Assembly: GCA_005518205.2 (NCBI GenBank)
Contig: RFFC02000039.1
Span: 1-62,805, forward strand
From: Hormoscilla sp. GUM202
GTDB taxonomy: Bacteria > Cyanobacteriota > Cyanobacteriia > Cyanobacteriales > Desertifilaceae
Length of the DNA: 62,805 nt
Direction of reading: 5' to 3'
Every line of letters begins with the position of its first letter. Position 1 is the stretch's first letter. The position numbers were made by a program, and so were the translations under genes. Shown piece by piece: positions 34,612 to 42,404 of this stretch. The notes below the pieces were generated by a model. It searched no databases, was not told where the DNA came from, and saw only the letters and a program-made list of their open reading frames with translations.

Positions 34612-35757
34612 GTTATACAATTTGTAAAAAAGTTGCTACAATTATGTGGAAGAGATTCCCTCAATTCGCACTTCTGCGAGCCATGAGACATCAATTAATG
34701 TGCATTACCCGCCAAGCTCATGATAGCATTAGATTACCAAACCAGAAAGCGTCTTCCCACGATGGAAGAGTTGCCATACAAAGACGATAAGCCAGTGGAG
34801 AGTGAAGTTCAAGATTTAATAACTCACCTATTAAAGTCAATTATTGCCTACATTTGGGCGGACCGCAACGATTGGTTTTTTGGGAATGATATAGGGTGGT
34901 ACTACGATCCCGAAGAAAGTGCGATCGCGCCAGATGGATTTTTGTGTCTGGGAGTAGAGCGAATCAAGGATAAAGATCTGCGATTGAGCTACGTCACCTG
35001 GGAAGAAAACGGAGTGATTCCTTCTTTCGCATTAGAGGTAGTATCGAAAACCCCAGGAGGCGAGTATAAAAAGAAAAAAAAGAAATACGCCCAATACGGA
35101 GTGTTGTACTATGTAATATACGCTCCTCGGCGGGTACGCAAGCCAAAATTGACTATTTACCGTCTCAACGGACAAGGAGAATATGAGTTGCAAAATGGCA
35201 ACCCACTCTGGATGCCGGAAATAGGCTTGGGAATAGGTACAGAGATAGGAACTTTTGAGGGAGTTACCCGGGAATGGTTGTATTGGTACAATCGATTTGG
35301 CAACCGATATTCTACTCCCGAGGAGGGCGAGCGAGAAGCCCAACTCCGGCGACAGCTCGCCGAACAACAGCGAGAGCAAGAGCGGCTTGCCCGACAGCTC
35401 GCCGAACAACAGCGAGAGCAAGAACGACAGCAAGCCCAAATTGAGCGGCAAGCCCGACAGCTCGCCGAACGGCAAGCCCAAATTGAGCGGCTTGCCCGAG
35501 AGCAAGCCGAACGGCAAGCCCAAATTGAGCGGCAACGAGCCGAACAATTGGCGGCGCGTTTGCAGGAATTGGGCATCGATCCCGATCGATTGAATTAAAA
35601 GTTGCACATTTTTACCGATGATAGCAACCAATTGTTGAAAATTGCAACTCTTATCATCGGTGTCATTGTGCAACGACTTTGGGGTTTAGCTAGCCCAAAG
35701 TTATCATTATTTTGAGTCAATAGTTGTTGCCGAAAAGCGATCGCTTTGCACCTGACG
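34595..35757 (+). repeat. 1.16-kb direct duplication, copy 1 (copy 2 at 36107-37269)
   Basis: The two copies are offset by exactly 1512 bases. From about 34679 to 35757 no difference is visible against 36191-37269, while the about 80 bases before carry several substitutions. Both right limits are at CACCTGACG, after which the sequences diverge completely. Confidence 0.92.
34720..35598 (+). CDS. Uma2-family (DUF820) putative endonuclease with coiled-coil tail, copy 1
   Basis: A 292-residue protein. The N-terminal about 190 residues form the Uma2/DUF820 restriction-endonuclease-like fold: VESEVQDLITHLLKSIIAYI, DIGWYYDPEESAIAPDGFLC with the acidic PD-type residue, SFALEVVSKTPGGEYKKKKK with the E-x-V-S-K catalytic strand, and YGVLYYVIYAPR. 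The last 90 residues are a Q/R/E-rich coiled coil built from imperfect RQLAEQQREQERLA repeats. Role is unknown; the family is hugely expanded in cyanobacteria. The product is identical to that of 36232-37110. Confidence 0.88.
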   Translation: MIALDYQTRKRLPTMEELPYKDDKPVESEVQDLITHLLKSIIAYIWADRNDWFFGNDIGWYYDPEESAIAPDGFLCLGVERIKDKDLRLSYVTWEENGVIPSFALEVVSKTPGGEYKKKKKKYAQYGVLYYVIYAPRRVRKPKLTIYRLNGQGEYELQNGNPLWMPEIGLGIGTEIGTFEGVTREWLYWYNRFGNRYSTPEEGEREAQLRRQLAEQQREQERLARQLAEQQREQERQQAQIERQARQLAERQAQIERLAREQAERQAQIERQRAEQLAARLQELGIDPDRLN

Positions 35758-35841
35758 TAACTGTCTCTGACTTCTTCTTCCGGGCCTGACCTTTTCGATC
35801 GGCGTTGTTATCATATTTTCGCAGAATTACGCCCGAAATTA

Positions 35842-36006
35842 ATGGCCGAACATTATAATTGGTTTATTCTGATTGAACCGGAGAGTGGGGAATATTTTAT
35901 GGATGAAGATGAACTGGTTGCCTTCCAAAAAGCGCGTGAGAAGCACCCACAAGGCAAATTTTTCTTTGATCGTCTGAATGAAACAGGAGTCTTTGGCAGG
36001 ATATGA
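35842..36006 (+). CDS. Small conserved-looking protein or C-terminal fragment
   Basis: A 54-residue frame, MAEHYNWFILIEPESGEYFM, then DEDELVAFQKAREKHPQGKF and FFDRLNETGVFGRI. The reading frame is open upstream (FAELRPKL) without a start. The pattern resembles short cyanobacterial proteins that pair with retropepsin-like or Uma2 genes, from memory and unverified. It follows the 27-base rpsD patch at 35765-35791, so its 5' end was probably lost in the rearrangement that created the duplication. Confidence 0.5.
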   Translation: MAEHYNWFILIEPESGEYFMDEDELVAFQKAREKHPQGKFFFDRLNETGVFGRI

Positions 36007-36009
36007 ACC

Positions 36010-36122
36010 CAGGTTCGTAGTAAGGACTTTAGTCCTTCCGCCAGGTTCGTATTAAGGACTAAAGTCCTTCCACCAGGTTTGTAGTAAGGACTTTAGTCCT
36101 TTCACCAGGTTCGTAGCAAGGA
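36010..36122. repeat. TTCGTAGTAA hairpin repeats, second cluster
   Basis: Four units of (C)AGGTTCGTAGTAAGGACTTT plus AGTCCTT and a variable CCRCC spacer, one of them with an inverted stem (AAGGACTAAAGTCCTT). It ends where the second copy of the large duplication begins. Confidence 0.85.
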
Positions 36123-36231
36123 CGTTATACCATTTGTAAAAAAGTTGCTACAATTATGTGGGATAAATTCCCTCAATTCGCACTTCTACGAGCCATGAGA
36201 CATCAATTAATGTGCATTACCCGCCAAGCTC

Positions 36232-37110
36232 ATGATAGCATTAGATTACCAAACCAGAAAGCGTCTTCCCACGATGGAAGAGTTGCCATACAAAGACGAT
36301 AAGCCAGTGGAGAGTGAAGTTCAAGATTTAATAACTCACCTATTAAAGTCAATTATTGCCTACATTTGGGCGGACCGCAACGATTGGTTTTTTGGGAATG
36401 ATATAGGGTGGTACTACGATCCCGAAGAAAGTGCGATCGCGCCAGATGGATTTTTGTGTCTGGGAGTAGAGCGAATCAAGGATAAAGATCTGCGATTGAG
36501 CTACGTCACCTGGGAAGAAAACGGAGTGATTCCTTCTTTCGCATTAGAGGTAGTATCGAAAACCCCAGGAGGCGAGTATAAAAAGAAAAAAAAGAAATAC
36601 GCCCAATACGGAGTGTTGTACTATGTAATATACGCTCCTCGGCGGGTACGCAAGCCAAAATTGACTATTTACCGTCTCAACGGACAAGGAGAATATGAGT
36701 TGCAAAATGGCAACCCACTCTGGATGCCGGAAATAGGCTTGGGAATAGGTACAGAGATAGGAACTTTTGAGGGAGTTACCCGGGAATGGTTGTATTGGTA
36801 CAATCGATTTGGCAACCGATATTCTACTCCCGAGGAGGGCGAGCGAGAAGCCCAACTCCGGCGACAGCTCGCCGAACAACAGCGAGAGCAAGAGCGGCTT
36901 GCCCGACAGCTCGCCGAACAACAGCGAGAGCAAGAACGACAGCAAGCCCAAATTGAGCGGCAAGCCCGACAGCTCGCCGAACGGCAAGCCCAAATTGAGC
37001 GGCTTGCCCGAGAGCAAGCCGAACGGCAAGCCCAAATTGAGCGGCAACGAGCCGAACAATTGGCGGCGCGTTTGCAGGAATTGGGCATCGATCCCGATCG
37101 ATTGAATTAA
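36232..37110 (+). CDS. Uma2-family (DUF820) putative endonuclease with coiled-coil tail, copy 2
   Basis: It encodes the same 292 residues as 34720-35598 and shows no visible nucleotide difference in the coding region, so all domain remarks there apply. This copy is probably the original location, because its downstream flank continues smoothly into the 3' end of another Uma2-type gene on the opposite strand (37219-37533), whereas copy 1 ends in a patchwork junction. Confidence 0.88.
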   Translation: MIALDYQTRKRLPTMEELPYKDDKPVESEVQDLITHLLKSIIAYIWADRNDWFFGNDIGWYYDPEESAIAPDGFLCLGVERIKDKDLRLSYVTWEENGVIPSFALEVVSKTPGGEYKKKKKKYAQYGVLYYVIYAPRRVRKPKLTIYRLNGQGEYELQNGNPLWMPEIGLGIGTEIGTFEGVTREWLYWYNRFGNRYSTPEEGEREAQLRRQLAEQQREQERLARQLAEQQREQERQQAQIERQARQLAERQAQIERLAREQAERQAQIERQRAEQLAARLQELGIDPDRLN

Positions 37111-37218
37111 AAGTTGCACATTTTTACCGATGATAGCAACCAATTGTTGAAAATTGCAACTCTTATCATCGGTGTCATTGTGCAACGACTTTGGGGTTTA
37201 GCTAGCCCAAAGTTATCA

Positions 37219-37533
37219 TTATTTTGAGTCAATAGTTGTTGCCGAAAAGCGATCGCTTTGCACCTGACGGAACTGTTGAACAAATGCCCCACGATCCGAT
37301 GTCCCTAACCCCTCTTGCAAAACTGCCAGCACCCCAGCAAAATCTTCCTCTAGCAATGCCGGTACTGCTAACCACAAACCTGGAAAAATCTCACTGCGCA
37401 GGACTCCCTCTGCATCTGCTTGTAAAGGCACATATTCCCCTTCTGTTAACGTCAACCAATCTAGACGCCGATCGCGCACTTGCCAAACGAGATATTCCTG
37501 CACGCGGCGGTAAACCCTTAACTTATCCCGCAT
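37219..37533 (-). pseudogene. C-terminal fragment of a different Uma2-family protein
   Basis: The 104-residue frame matches the C-terminal half of Uma2 proteins (RVQEYLVWQVRDRRLDWLTL, YVPLQADAEGVLRSEIFPGL WLAVPALL, VLAVLQEGL). The N-terminal half with the catalytic residues is absent upstream. The apparent start MRDKLRVYRR lies inside the fold. It is convergent with Uma2 copy 2. Confidence 0.75.
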
Positions 37534-37613
37534 TGAAATTGCAGAGACAGAAACCCTGAAACCATTGTTATCAGCAGTTTCCGGAATTTTGAATTTTGAA
37601 TTTTGAATTGTTT

Positions 37614-38333
37614 ATGGGCATGTCAAAAAAACCCTATCAGCAAGTTCCCATCATCGACTGCCAAGAACCACTGGTCCCCATACCTCTGGATATATTTGCC
37701 GTATCTTCACCCCATCCTTATCAAAACCTGGGAGCACCTTATGGAGACAAGTCTCCCTATTATCTGCGTCAAGGGGCGATCGATCGCCTGATAGCGGCCC
37801 AAACGGAACTGCAACAGCGTCAACCAGGTTGGCGGATCCAGATTTACGACGCCTACCGCCCGATCGCAGTGCAGCAATTTATGGTAGATTACACCTTTAG
37901 GGAAATAGCACAAAAGCAGGGATTAAACCCAGGAGAACTAACCCCTCAACAGCGGGAAAATATTCTAGATATAGTATATAAATTTTGGGCATTGCCTTCC
38001 CAGGATCCCAGCAAACCGCCGCCCCACAGTACGGGTGGTGCTGTAGATGTTACCTTGGTAGACGCGGCAAATAGAACTGTTAACATGGGTTCCCCGATCG
38101 ATGAAATTTCCCCTCGTTCTTATCCAGAACATTTTGCCAAAAGTGCCGATCCTGTGGAACAGCAGTACGATCGACATCGCCAGCTATTGTGGGAAATAAT
38201 GATAGCAGCAGGGTTTGAACGTCATCCCAATGAGTGGTGGCATTTCTCCCTGGGCGATCAAATGTGGGCCTGGTTGCGCGATCGACAAAATCGCGATCGT
38301 CAGGTTATTGCTCGATACGGTGGGGTAACATGA
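37614..38333 (+). CDS. D-alanyl-D-alanine dipeptidase (VanX/DdpX-like, peptidase M15D)
   Basis: A 239-residue zinc peptidase. Ligands and catalytic residues are in PPPHSTGGAVDVTLVD (His, Asp) and ERHPNEWWHFSLGDQ (Glu, His), with the substrate Arg in YDAYRPIAVQQ. The start is placed at the ATG of MGMSKKPYQQ; an ATG 18 bases upstream lies in an AATTTTGAATTTTG repeat. The family hydrolyses D-Ala-D-Ala; in Gram-negative bacteria it recycles cell-wall peptide or supplies carbon. There is no van cluster here, so resistance is not implied. No signal peptide is visible. Confidence 0.92.
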   Translation: MGMSKKPYQQVPIIDCQEPLVPIPLDIFAVSSPHPYQNLGAPYGDKSPYYLRQGAIDRLIAAQTELQQRQPGWRIQIYDAYRPIAVQQFMVDYTFREIAQKQGLNPGELTPQQRENILDIVYKFWALPSQDPSKPPPHSTGGAVDVTLVDAANRTVNMGSPIDEISPRSYPEHFAKSADPVEQQYDRHRQLLWEIMIAAGFERHPNEWWHFSLGDQMWAWLRDRQNRDRQVIARYGGVT

Positions 38334-38368
38334 TAGGATAAATACTCAATCGATCGGGGGACAACAAG

Positions 38369-38551
38369 ATGCTGGAAATTATCGCTATTATCATTTTCTC
38401 GATCGCCACCTTTGCCATAGCCTTCATCTTAGGATTGATTGGCATGGCCCTAACTGGTGTTTTTATTCTCTTGGAAGACATCCCCAGTTGGTTGTGGACG
38501 GTTGTGCTGCTGACACTGACGATCGCCACCTATAGAGGTTTGCGTTACTAA
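38369..38551 (+). CDS. Small membrane protein of unknown function
   Basis: A 60-residue, very hydrophobic protein with two predicted membrane helices (IIAIIIFSIATFAIAFILGL and WLWTVVLLTLTIATYRG) separated by LLEDIPS. An ATG with GGGGGACAACAAG upstream supports translation. The 3' end overlaps the convergent TspO gene by four bases. I do not recognise a family. Confidence 0.6.
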   Translation: MLEIIAIIIFSIATFAIAFILGLIGMALTGVFILLEDIPSWLWTVVLLTLTIATYRGLRY

Positions 38552-39021
38552 GCATCTATAGGATTGAGGTGCATCATCTCCCAAGTAGCATAAGTCCCAA
38601 TAGGACTCCAAATCAAGTATGGTAGCAGCAACAAAGCCCCCCAGTTGGAAACGGGCCAGACCGTTACGGCCAGAAGGGCACCCAGAACAGTCCCCGTGGC
38701 ACCGATAATTGTTCCAACTTTAAGACTGCGGAGTCGGCACATCACTGGCGTATAGGCAATGATAGCAATTTCCACTAGCAGGTAGAAGCCCATCAGTAAC
38801 CATGCGTTCGTAGTGCCAGGGTCAGTCTCCCAGACAAGGTAAGCGGACCAAGCACCGCAAATAAAAATGAAACTCCAAATGAAAGGAATAGCCCATTCAA
38901 AGGTTAACCATGCCGGGCGTCGCAGGCGTCGGAACCATCTGATGCCTTCGGGAGTGATGAAGTTAGCGCCGGACGCCACCAAACAAACAACCACCGCAAT
39001 TACCATCCAAGATTTAATCAT
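38548..39021 (-). CDS. TspO/MBR-family tryptophan-rich sensory protein
   Basis: A 157-residue membrane protein with five predicted helices and the family's Trp-rich character (WFRRLRRPAWLTFEWAIPFI, WSFIFICGAWSAYLVWE). TspO proteins bind tetrapyrroles and, in cyanobacteria, have been linked to stress responses. The C-terminal helix ends PYLIWSPIGTYATWEMMHLN. It is monocistronic and convergent with the small membrane protein. Confidence 0.85.
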   Translation of the reverse strand: MIKSWMVIAVVVCLVASGANFITPEGIRWFRRLRRPAWLTFEWAIPFIWSFIFICGAWSAYLVWETDPGTTNAWLLMGFYLLVEIAIIAYTPVMCRLRSLKVGTIIGATGTVLGALLAVTVWPVSNWGALLLLPYLIWSPIGTYATWEMMHLNPIDA

Positions 39022-39126
39022 AGCTTTACCTTCTGTGCGCTAGTTCTCAGACTAGCACCCTGAGTCCAGCCCATTTGATAAAATAGTTTGCAAACATCTT
39101 TGAAGTGACTTACGAAGAGTATCACC

Positions 39127-39420
39127 ATGCCTACCTACGACTATTTCTGTCCCAGCAACAATCAGAAGGTCGAAGTCATGCACAGCATCCACGATAAACT
39201 AGAGACCTGGGGCGAACTGTGCCAGTTAGCCCAGATCGATCGGGGGGACACTCCTACCGATGCACCGGTGCGTCGGATGCTGGGAGTCCCCAGACTGATG
39301 GTGCCTGCATCTAACAACGATTACAAAAATGCAGGCTTCACGAAACTGGTGAAGCGCGATCGGGGGGTGTATGAGAATGTCACCGCCAAGGATGGAGAGG
39401 ATCCCATAATCTATCGGTAG
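39127..39420 (+). CDS. FmdB-like zinc-ribbon-derived small protein
   Basis: A 97-residue protein starting MPTYDYFCPSNNQKVEVMHS IHDKLETWGELCQLA, the layout of FmdB-type putative regulators. The usual second Cys of the first CxxC knuckle is absent (CPSNN), so a complete zinc ribbon is unlikely. The C-terminus KLVKRDRGVYENVTA is conserved in cyanobacterial relatives as far as I recall. Function is unknown. Confidence 0.8.
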   Translation: MPTYDYFCPSNNQKVEVMHSIHDKLETWGELCQLAQIDRGDTPTDAPVRRMLGVPRLMVPASNNDYKNAGFTKLVKRDRGVYENVTAKDGEDPIIYR

Positions 39421-39824
39421 CAGAATTTCTCTATCTTCAGGCAGGACGGTCAGCATTGTCGGGAATCTGCCCGATCGTCCCTTATGAGAGATAAAATTAG
39501 TCTGGGAGATTTATGTAAATACTATCAGATGGGGCTAAAGATGGATTTTGGGGGTGTCCCAGAAGAATTGTGTTTTTACCGAAAAATGGGTTATAGTAAA
39601 AATCAGGAGTTCCGGTGCATCTACTTATTATATTACTCCAATAAGGGTGGGTCTGTGGAGACCCACCCTTATTGGCATAGACCTAGGTCGCTGATGGTGC
39701 TTGCCAAAAAAATCAACACAGCTCCTCAGCAGTTAAAATTGAGAAGCAATGGCACAAGATATCTATTGAAGACCGTGAAAAGCTGGAAAACTTAGCTGAC
39801 AAACTTACTGAACCCAGCAGGGGG
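39421..39824. other. Intergenic region with a long hairpin
   Basis: It contains a perfect 16-bp inverted repeat AATAAGGGTGGGTCT(G)...AGACCCACCCTTATT at about 39642-39676. A frame at 39484-39795 is open but crosses the hairpin and has weak coding character. From 39687 another frame leads without a start codon into the gene at 39825 (KIEKQWHKISIEDREKLENL), suggesting that the hairpin may have truncated that gene. Confidence 0.5.
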
Positions 39825-40103
39825 ATGAGGAGTTGGTTTTTAAGCTTTTTGCATAGCATCCGCGCGATATTCGTAGTGGCAACGGGACAAGCGGACGCTC
39901 TAATTGCTTATTATCAGGCAGTAGATCTGCTAATCAACAACATATTTGATGCAGTAGAGCGTGACGATCCTGAATATCAAGCAGTTTTATCAGACACCCT
40001 ACAGGAGTTAATCTCCGATCCTCACTCGGGGAAAGTATTAAAAAAGGAGGAAACTCGTGGATGGCTGCGAAGTTTATCAGATAAAGCCATTAGGGAGGTT
40101 TGA
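39825..40103 (+). CDS. Hypothetical helical protein, possibly 5'-truncated
   Basis: A 92-residue frame, MRSWFLSFLHSIRAIFVVAT, then GQADALIAYYQAVDLLINNI and a charged C-terminus. One amphipathic or membrane-associated helix is possible near the start. The frame is open upstream to 39687 with coding-like sequence but no canonical start, so the native N-terminus may be missing. It is not recognised. It precedes the HicB relic by 57 bases. Confidence 0.5.
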   Translation: MRSWFLSFLHSIRAIFVVATGQADALIAYYQAVDLLINNIFDAVERDDPEYQAVLSDTLQELISDPHSGKVLKKEETRGWLRSLSDKAIREV

Positions 40104-40160
40104 AACTAGCTTCTTGACCAAGACTTAAAAAGTGATACTGTACAGGAGATTCGATCGGCC

Positions 40161-40523
40161 ATGCTAGAGCAGATAGAAGTACGAGTGGAAATTTTCCGAG
40201 AGGGCGACTTATATGTAGGAGTATGCCCACAGCTTAATGTTTCCAGTTTTGGAGAAACTATCTCGGGAGCAAAACATTCTGTCCGAGAAGCTTTAGAAGC
40301 TTTCATTTCTGAATGTGAGGCAATGGGAACTCTGCAAGCAGTTCTCGAAGAAGCAGGCTTTGTTTGACAAGATGGTATCTGGCGATCGCCCCTAGAAGTA
40401 GTAATGTTTGTAGTAAGCGCTAAAGCGCTTTCGGAGTTAAGAGCGTCTCGTAGGGAACGGAATTGGGAGGCGATCGGGACTGTGGTCGTTATAGAGAGTC
40501 AGTACCGTAAAACTTATAGCTAA
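40161..40523 (+). pseudogene. HicB-family antitoxin with internal stop
   Basis: The first 68 codons encode a HicB antitoxin N-domain (VEIFREGDLYVGVCPQLNVS SFGETISGAKHSVREALEAF). A TGA at 40365-40367 interrupts the expected GFV(R)QDGIWRSPLEVVM continuation, which is intact in the same frame afterwards; a CGA to TGA change would explain it. The tail then runs through a TTTGTAGTAA-type hairpin (40402) to a TAA at 40521. No HicA toxin gene is adjacent. A truncated product of 68 residues may still be made. Confidence 0.8.
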
Positions 40524-40539
40524 AATGATAATGTTTTTA

Positions 40540-40604
40540 GTCGGTTTTAACCGACTTCAGCTATTAGCCGGGGGTTTTAACCCCCGGCGGGCTGACAGCG
40601 AAGC
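40540..40604. repeat. Double-hairpin REP-like element, copy 1
   Basis: Two adjacent stems: GTCGGTTTTAACCGAC, then GCCGGGGGTTTTAACCCCCGGC, followed by GGGCTGACA. Nearly the same sequence is at 61038-61100. The element overlies the 3' side of the STAND gene region. Confidence 0.85.
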
Positions 40605-40652
40605 AAGAGAATTCCTGGTTAGAGAGTGTAGCAACCTTTTTGACAAATTCTA

Positions 40653-42023
40653 TTACTCGGAATACCGATTCTGCACGTACTGCTTCCACAGGGCATTCAG
40701 CGCAAACAAAGTTACCTTTTCCCGCTTTTCTTCCTGCAAAAGTAACCGCATTTTCAGCGATTGCATGGCATTCAAAAACTCTGACGGATCTAAGGACGTC
40801 TTCTGGGAAAGTTGTGGCAAAGCAATGGGTTCAGCTTCCTTGGCCAGATGAGTTAAAATCGCCCGTTCTGGCTCTGTTAACCGCTGAAATTGTTGCGATA
40901 ATTCCGCTAAAAGTGATTCGCATAATATCGGCGCGTCATATTCACAAAACTCGGAAACACTTCCAGCAAATAACTCTCTAATCATGGTTGCAGTTAGTTC
41001 TAACCACAGAGGATTTCCTTGATAAGCATTAATCAATGTTTCCCAGGTTTCTGCATCTGCTAGCTGTTCTGCTTGCAACAGTTCTTTGGCGGCAACCCCT
41101 AAACTACCCAAGACTAAGGACCGAACCGGGTGATTTCCCTTTGATAATTTGGCAACTTCTTGCAGGCGATCGCAACTGTTCAACAGGAAACAACTATGAT
41201 GAGGGGTTTCGGCTATGAGTTTAACAAAGTGATGATAATCTTCATAGCCTGGTTTATATTGTCCTGCAAGTTGTCCTGACCAAAGCATCTGCACGTCATC
41301 CAGGACTATGAGACAGCGATACTGGCGTAGGTAGTCTAAGAGTTGCGATCGCAGGGTTTCGATGTTGTGGGAAATGTCTGGTTCCGAGGAGAAGACTTGC
41401 AGCAAGTTGGTTAAAGTGAGCGCTAGAGTTGGGGAAAAGCGCAGACTCCGATAGATGATATAATCGAAGTGGGTTTTGATTTGCTCTATGAGGCGGATGG
41501 TTAGGGCCGTTTTGCCAATACCGCTGACTCCTAGCAGTGCTACCAGACGACATCGATCGCCTATTATCCAGCGTTCGAGAGTGGAAAGTTCTGCGGTGCG
41601 TCCGTAAAAGCTGAAGATTTCTGGTGCGGACCCTAAGTCGAGATGGGGTCGAGATGAATTTTGCTGGGGTTGTTGCGGGACAGTTTGGGGTTTGGAAGTT
41701 TCTGGACAGATGTTTACATTATTAACTGTTACACTCTGCATACATATAGCTGATGAAAAACTGTAAAATTGCCCCTTGGTCAATATAGATCTAAGAGTTA
41801 CTTTAGTAATATTTTCTCCCAATATTTCTGAGAGGAGGTTCCATAGTTTATAACCGACATCCCTGACGTGACCCTCGCTGACATGATGATTTTCGGCAAT
41901 TTCGGAGTATTTTTTACCTTGCAATGCACCCTGTAGGACTGTTTTTTGCAGATAGTCTAAAGGTTTTCCTGTTTGCTCTAACACGAGTTGGTCAGCGAGT
42001 TTCAAGACTTCCCTGATGTCCAT
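40653..42023 (-). CDS. STAND (NB-ARC-type) NTPase with N-terminal HTH
   Basis: A 456-residue protein. Residues 1-90 contain an HTH of the kind seen in cyanobacterial STAND proteins (LQGALQGKKYSEIAENHHVS EGHVRDVGYKLW). The NB-ARC domain follows an FYGRTAELSTLERWI entry motif: Walker A LLGVSGIGKTAL, Walker B RCLIVLDDVQ, then GNPLWLELTATM (GxP motif) and a winged-helix segment (LTEPERAILTHLAKEAEPIA). No WD40 or TPR sensor repeats follow, so it is a short member compared with the usual WD40-tailed proteins. Some STAND NTPases act in anti-phage defence; no effector is recognised here. Confidence 0.88.
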   Translation of the reverse strand: MDIREVLKLADQLVLEQTGKPLDYLQKTVLQGALQGKKYSEIAENHHVSEGHVRDVGYKLWNLLSEILGENITKVTLRSILTKGQFYSFSSAICMQSVTVNNVNICPETSKPQTVPQQPQQNSSRPHLDLGSAPEIFSFYGRTAELSTLERWIIGDRCRLVALLGVSGIGKTALTIRLIEQIKTHFDYIIYRSLRFSPTLALTLTNLLQVFSSEPDISHNIETLRSQLLDYLRQYRCLIVLDDVQMLWSGQLAGQYKPGYEDYHHFVKLIAETPHHSCFLLNSCDRLQEVAKLSKGNHPVRSLVLGSLGVAAKELLQAEQLADAETWETLINAYQGNPLWLELTATMIRELFAGSVSEFCEYDAPILCESLLAELSQQFQRLTEPERAILTHLAKEAEPIALPQLSQKTSLDPSEFLNAMQSLKMRLLLQEEKREKVTLFALNALWKQYVQNRYSE

Positions 42024-42404
42024 AGCTTCTGGATATGCTAGCGTTTCTCCCCATCATATCCGATATTTCCGACACTTCCGACATTCCCGATCGGGTTTTC
42101 CGACAAGTTTCCCGACATATACGATATTTCCGGCACTTCCGACATTCCCGACAAGTCTTCCGACAAATTCCCCGACATTTCCAACTGACAGGGTTTCGGT
42201 GTTGAGCGCAAAATAGGATCGGAAGGCTACAGGTGATAGTCTTGATGAGAGGGGTCTTGCCAAAAACCCAGACTGGCGACGGTGCAAATGCGCCTGACTC
42301 CCAACCGGCGCTATCTAAAAGAGATAGGCCCGAATCTCTGCAACTCCCATGTCGAGTGGGTGGCGCCTGTAGTGAAACTCGATCGCGTAGGAGGGTACTC
42401 AATT
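42024..42404. repeat. Intergenic region with a CCGACATTTCC-type repeat array
   Basis: Between about 42055 and 42185 a unit close to TTCCGACA(C/T)TTCC or TCCCGACAAG is repeated over ten times. The array lies upstream of the STAND gene (minus strand). The rest of the region is GC-rich and shows no credible gene. Confidence 0.75.

Noticed and set aside
35032-35673. 213-residue minus-strand frame over the Uma2 coiled coil (and its twin at 36544-37185)
   Set aside because: It is antisense to a strongly supported gene; the Leu-rich pattern arises from the repeated coiled-coil codons.
37596-38333. Vancomycin-resistance gene
   Set aside because: The enzyme is VanX-like in sequence, but there is no VanH/VanA or sensor pair; a peptidoglycan-recycling role is more likely.
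39484-39795. 103-residue frame after the FmdB-like gene
   Set aside because: It crosses a perfect 16-bp hairpin, and another frame in the same region shows better coding character leading into 39825.
41992-42402. 136-residue Cys-rich minus-strand frame
   Set aside because: The Cys/Arg/Lys pattern is the translation of the CCGACA repeat array.
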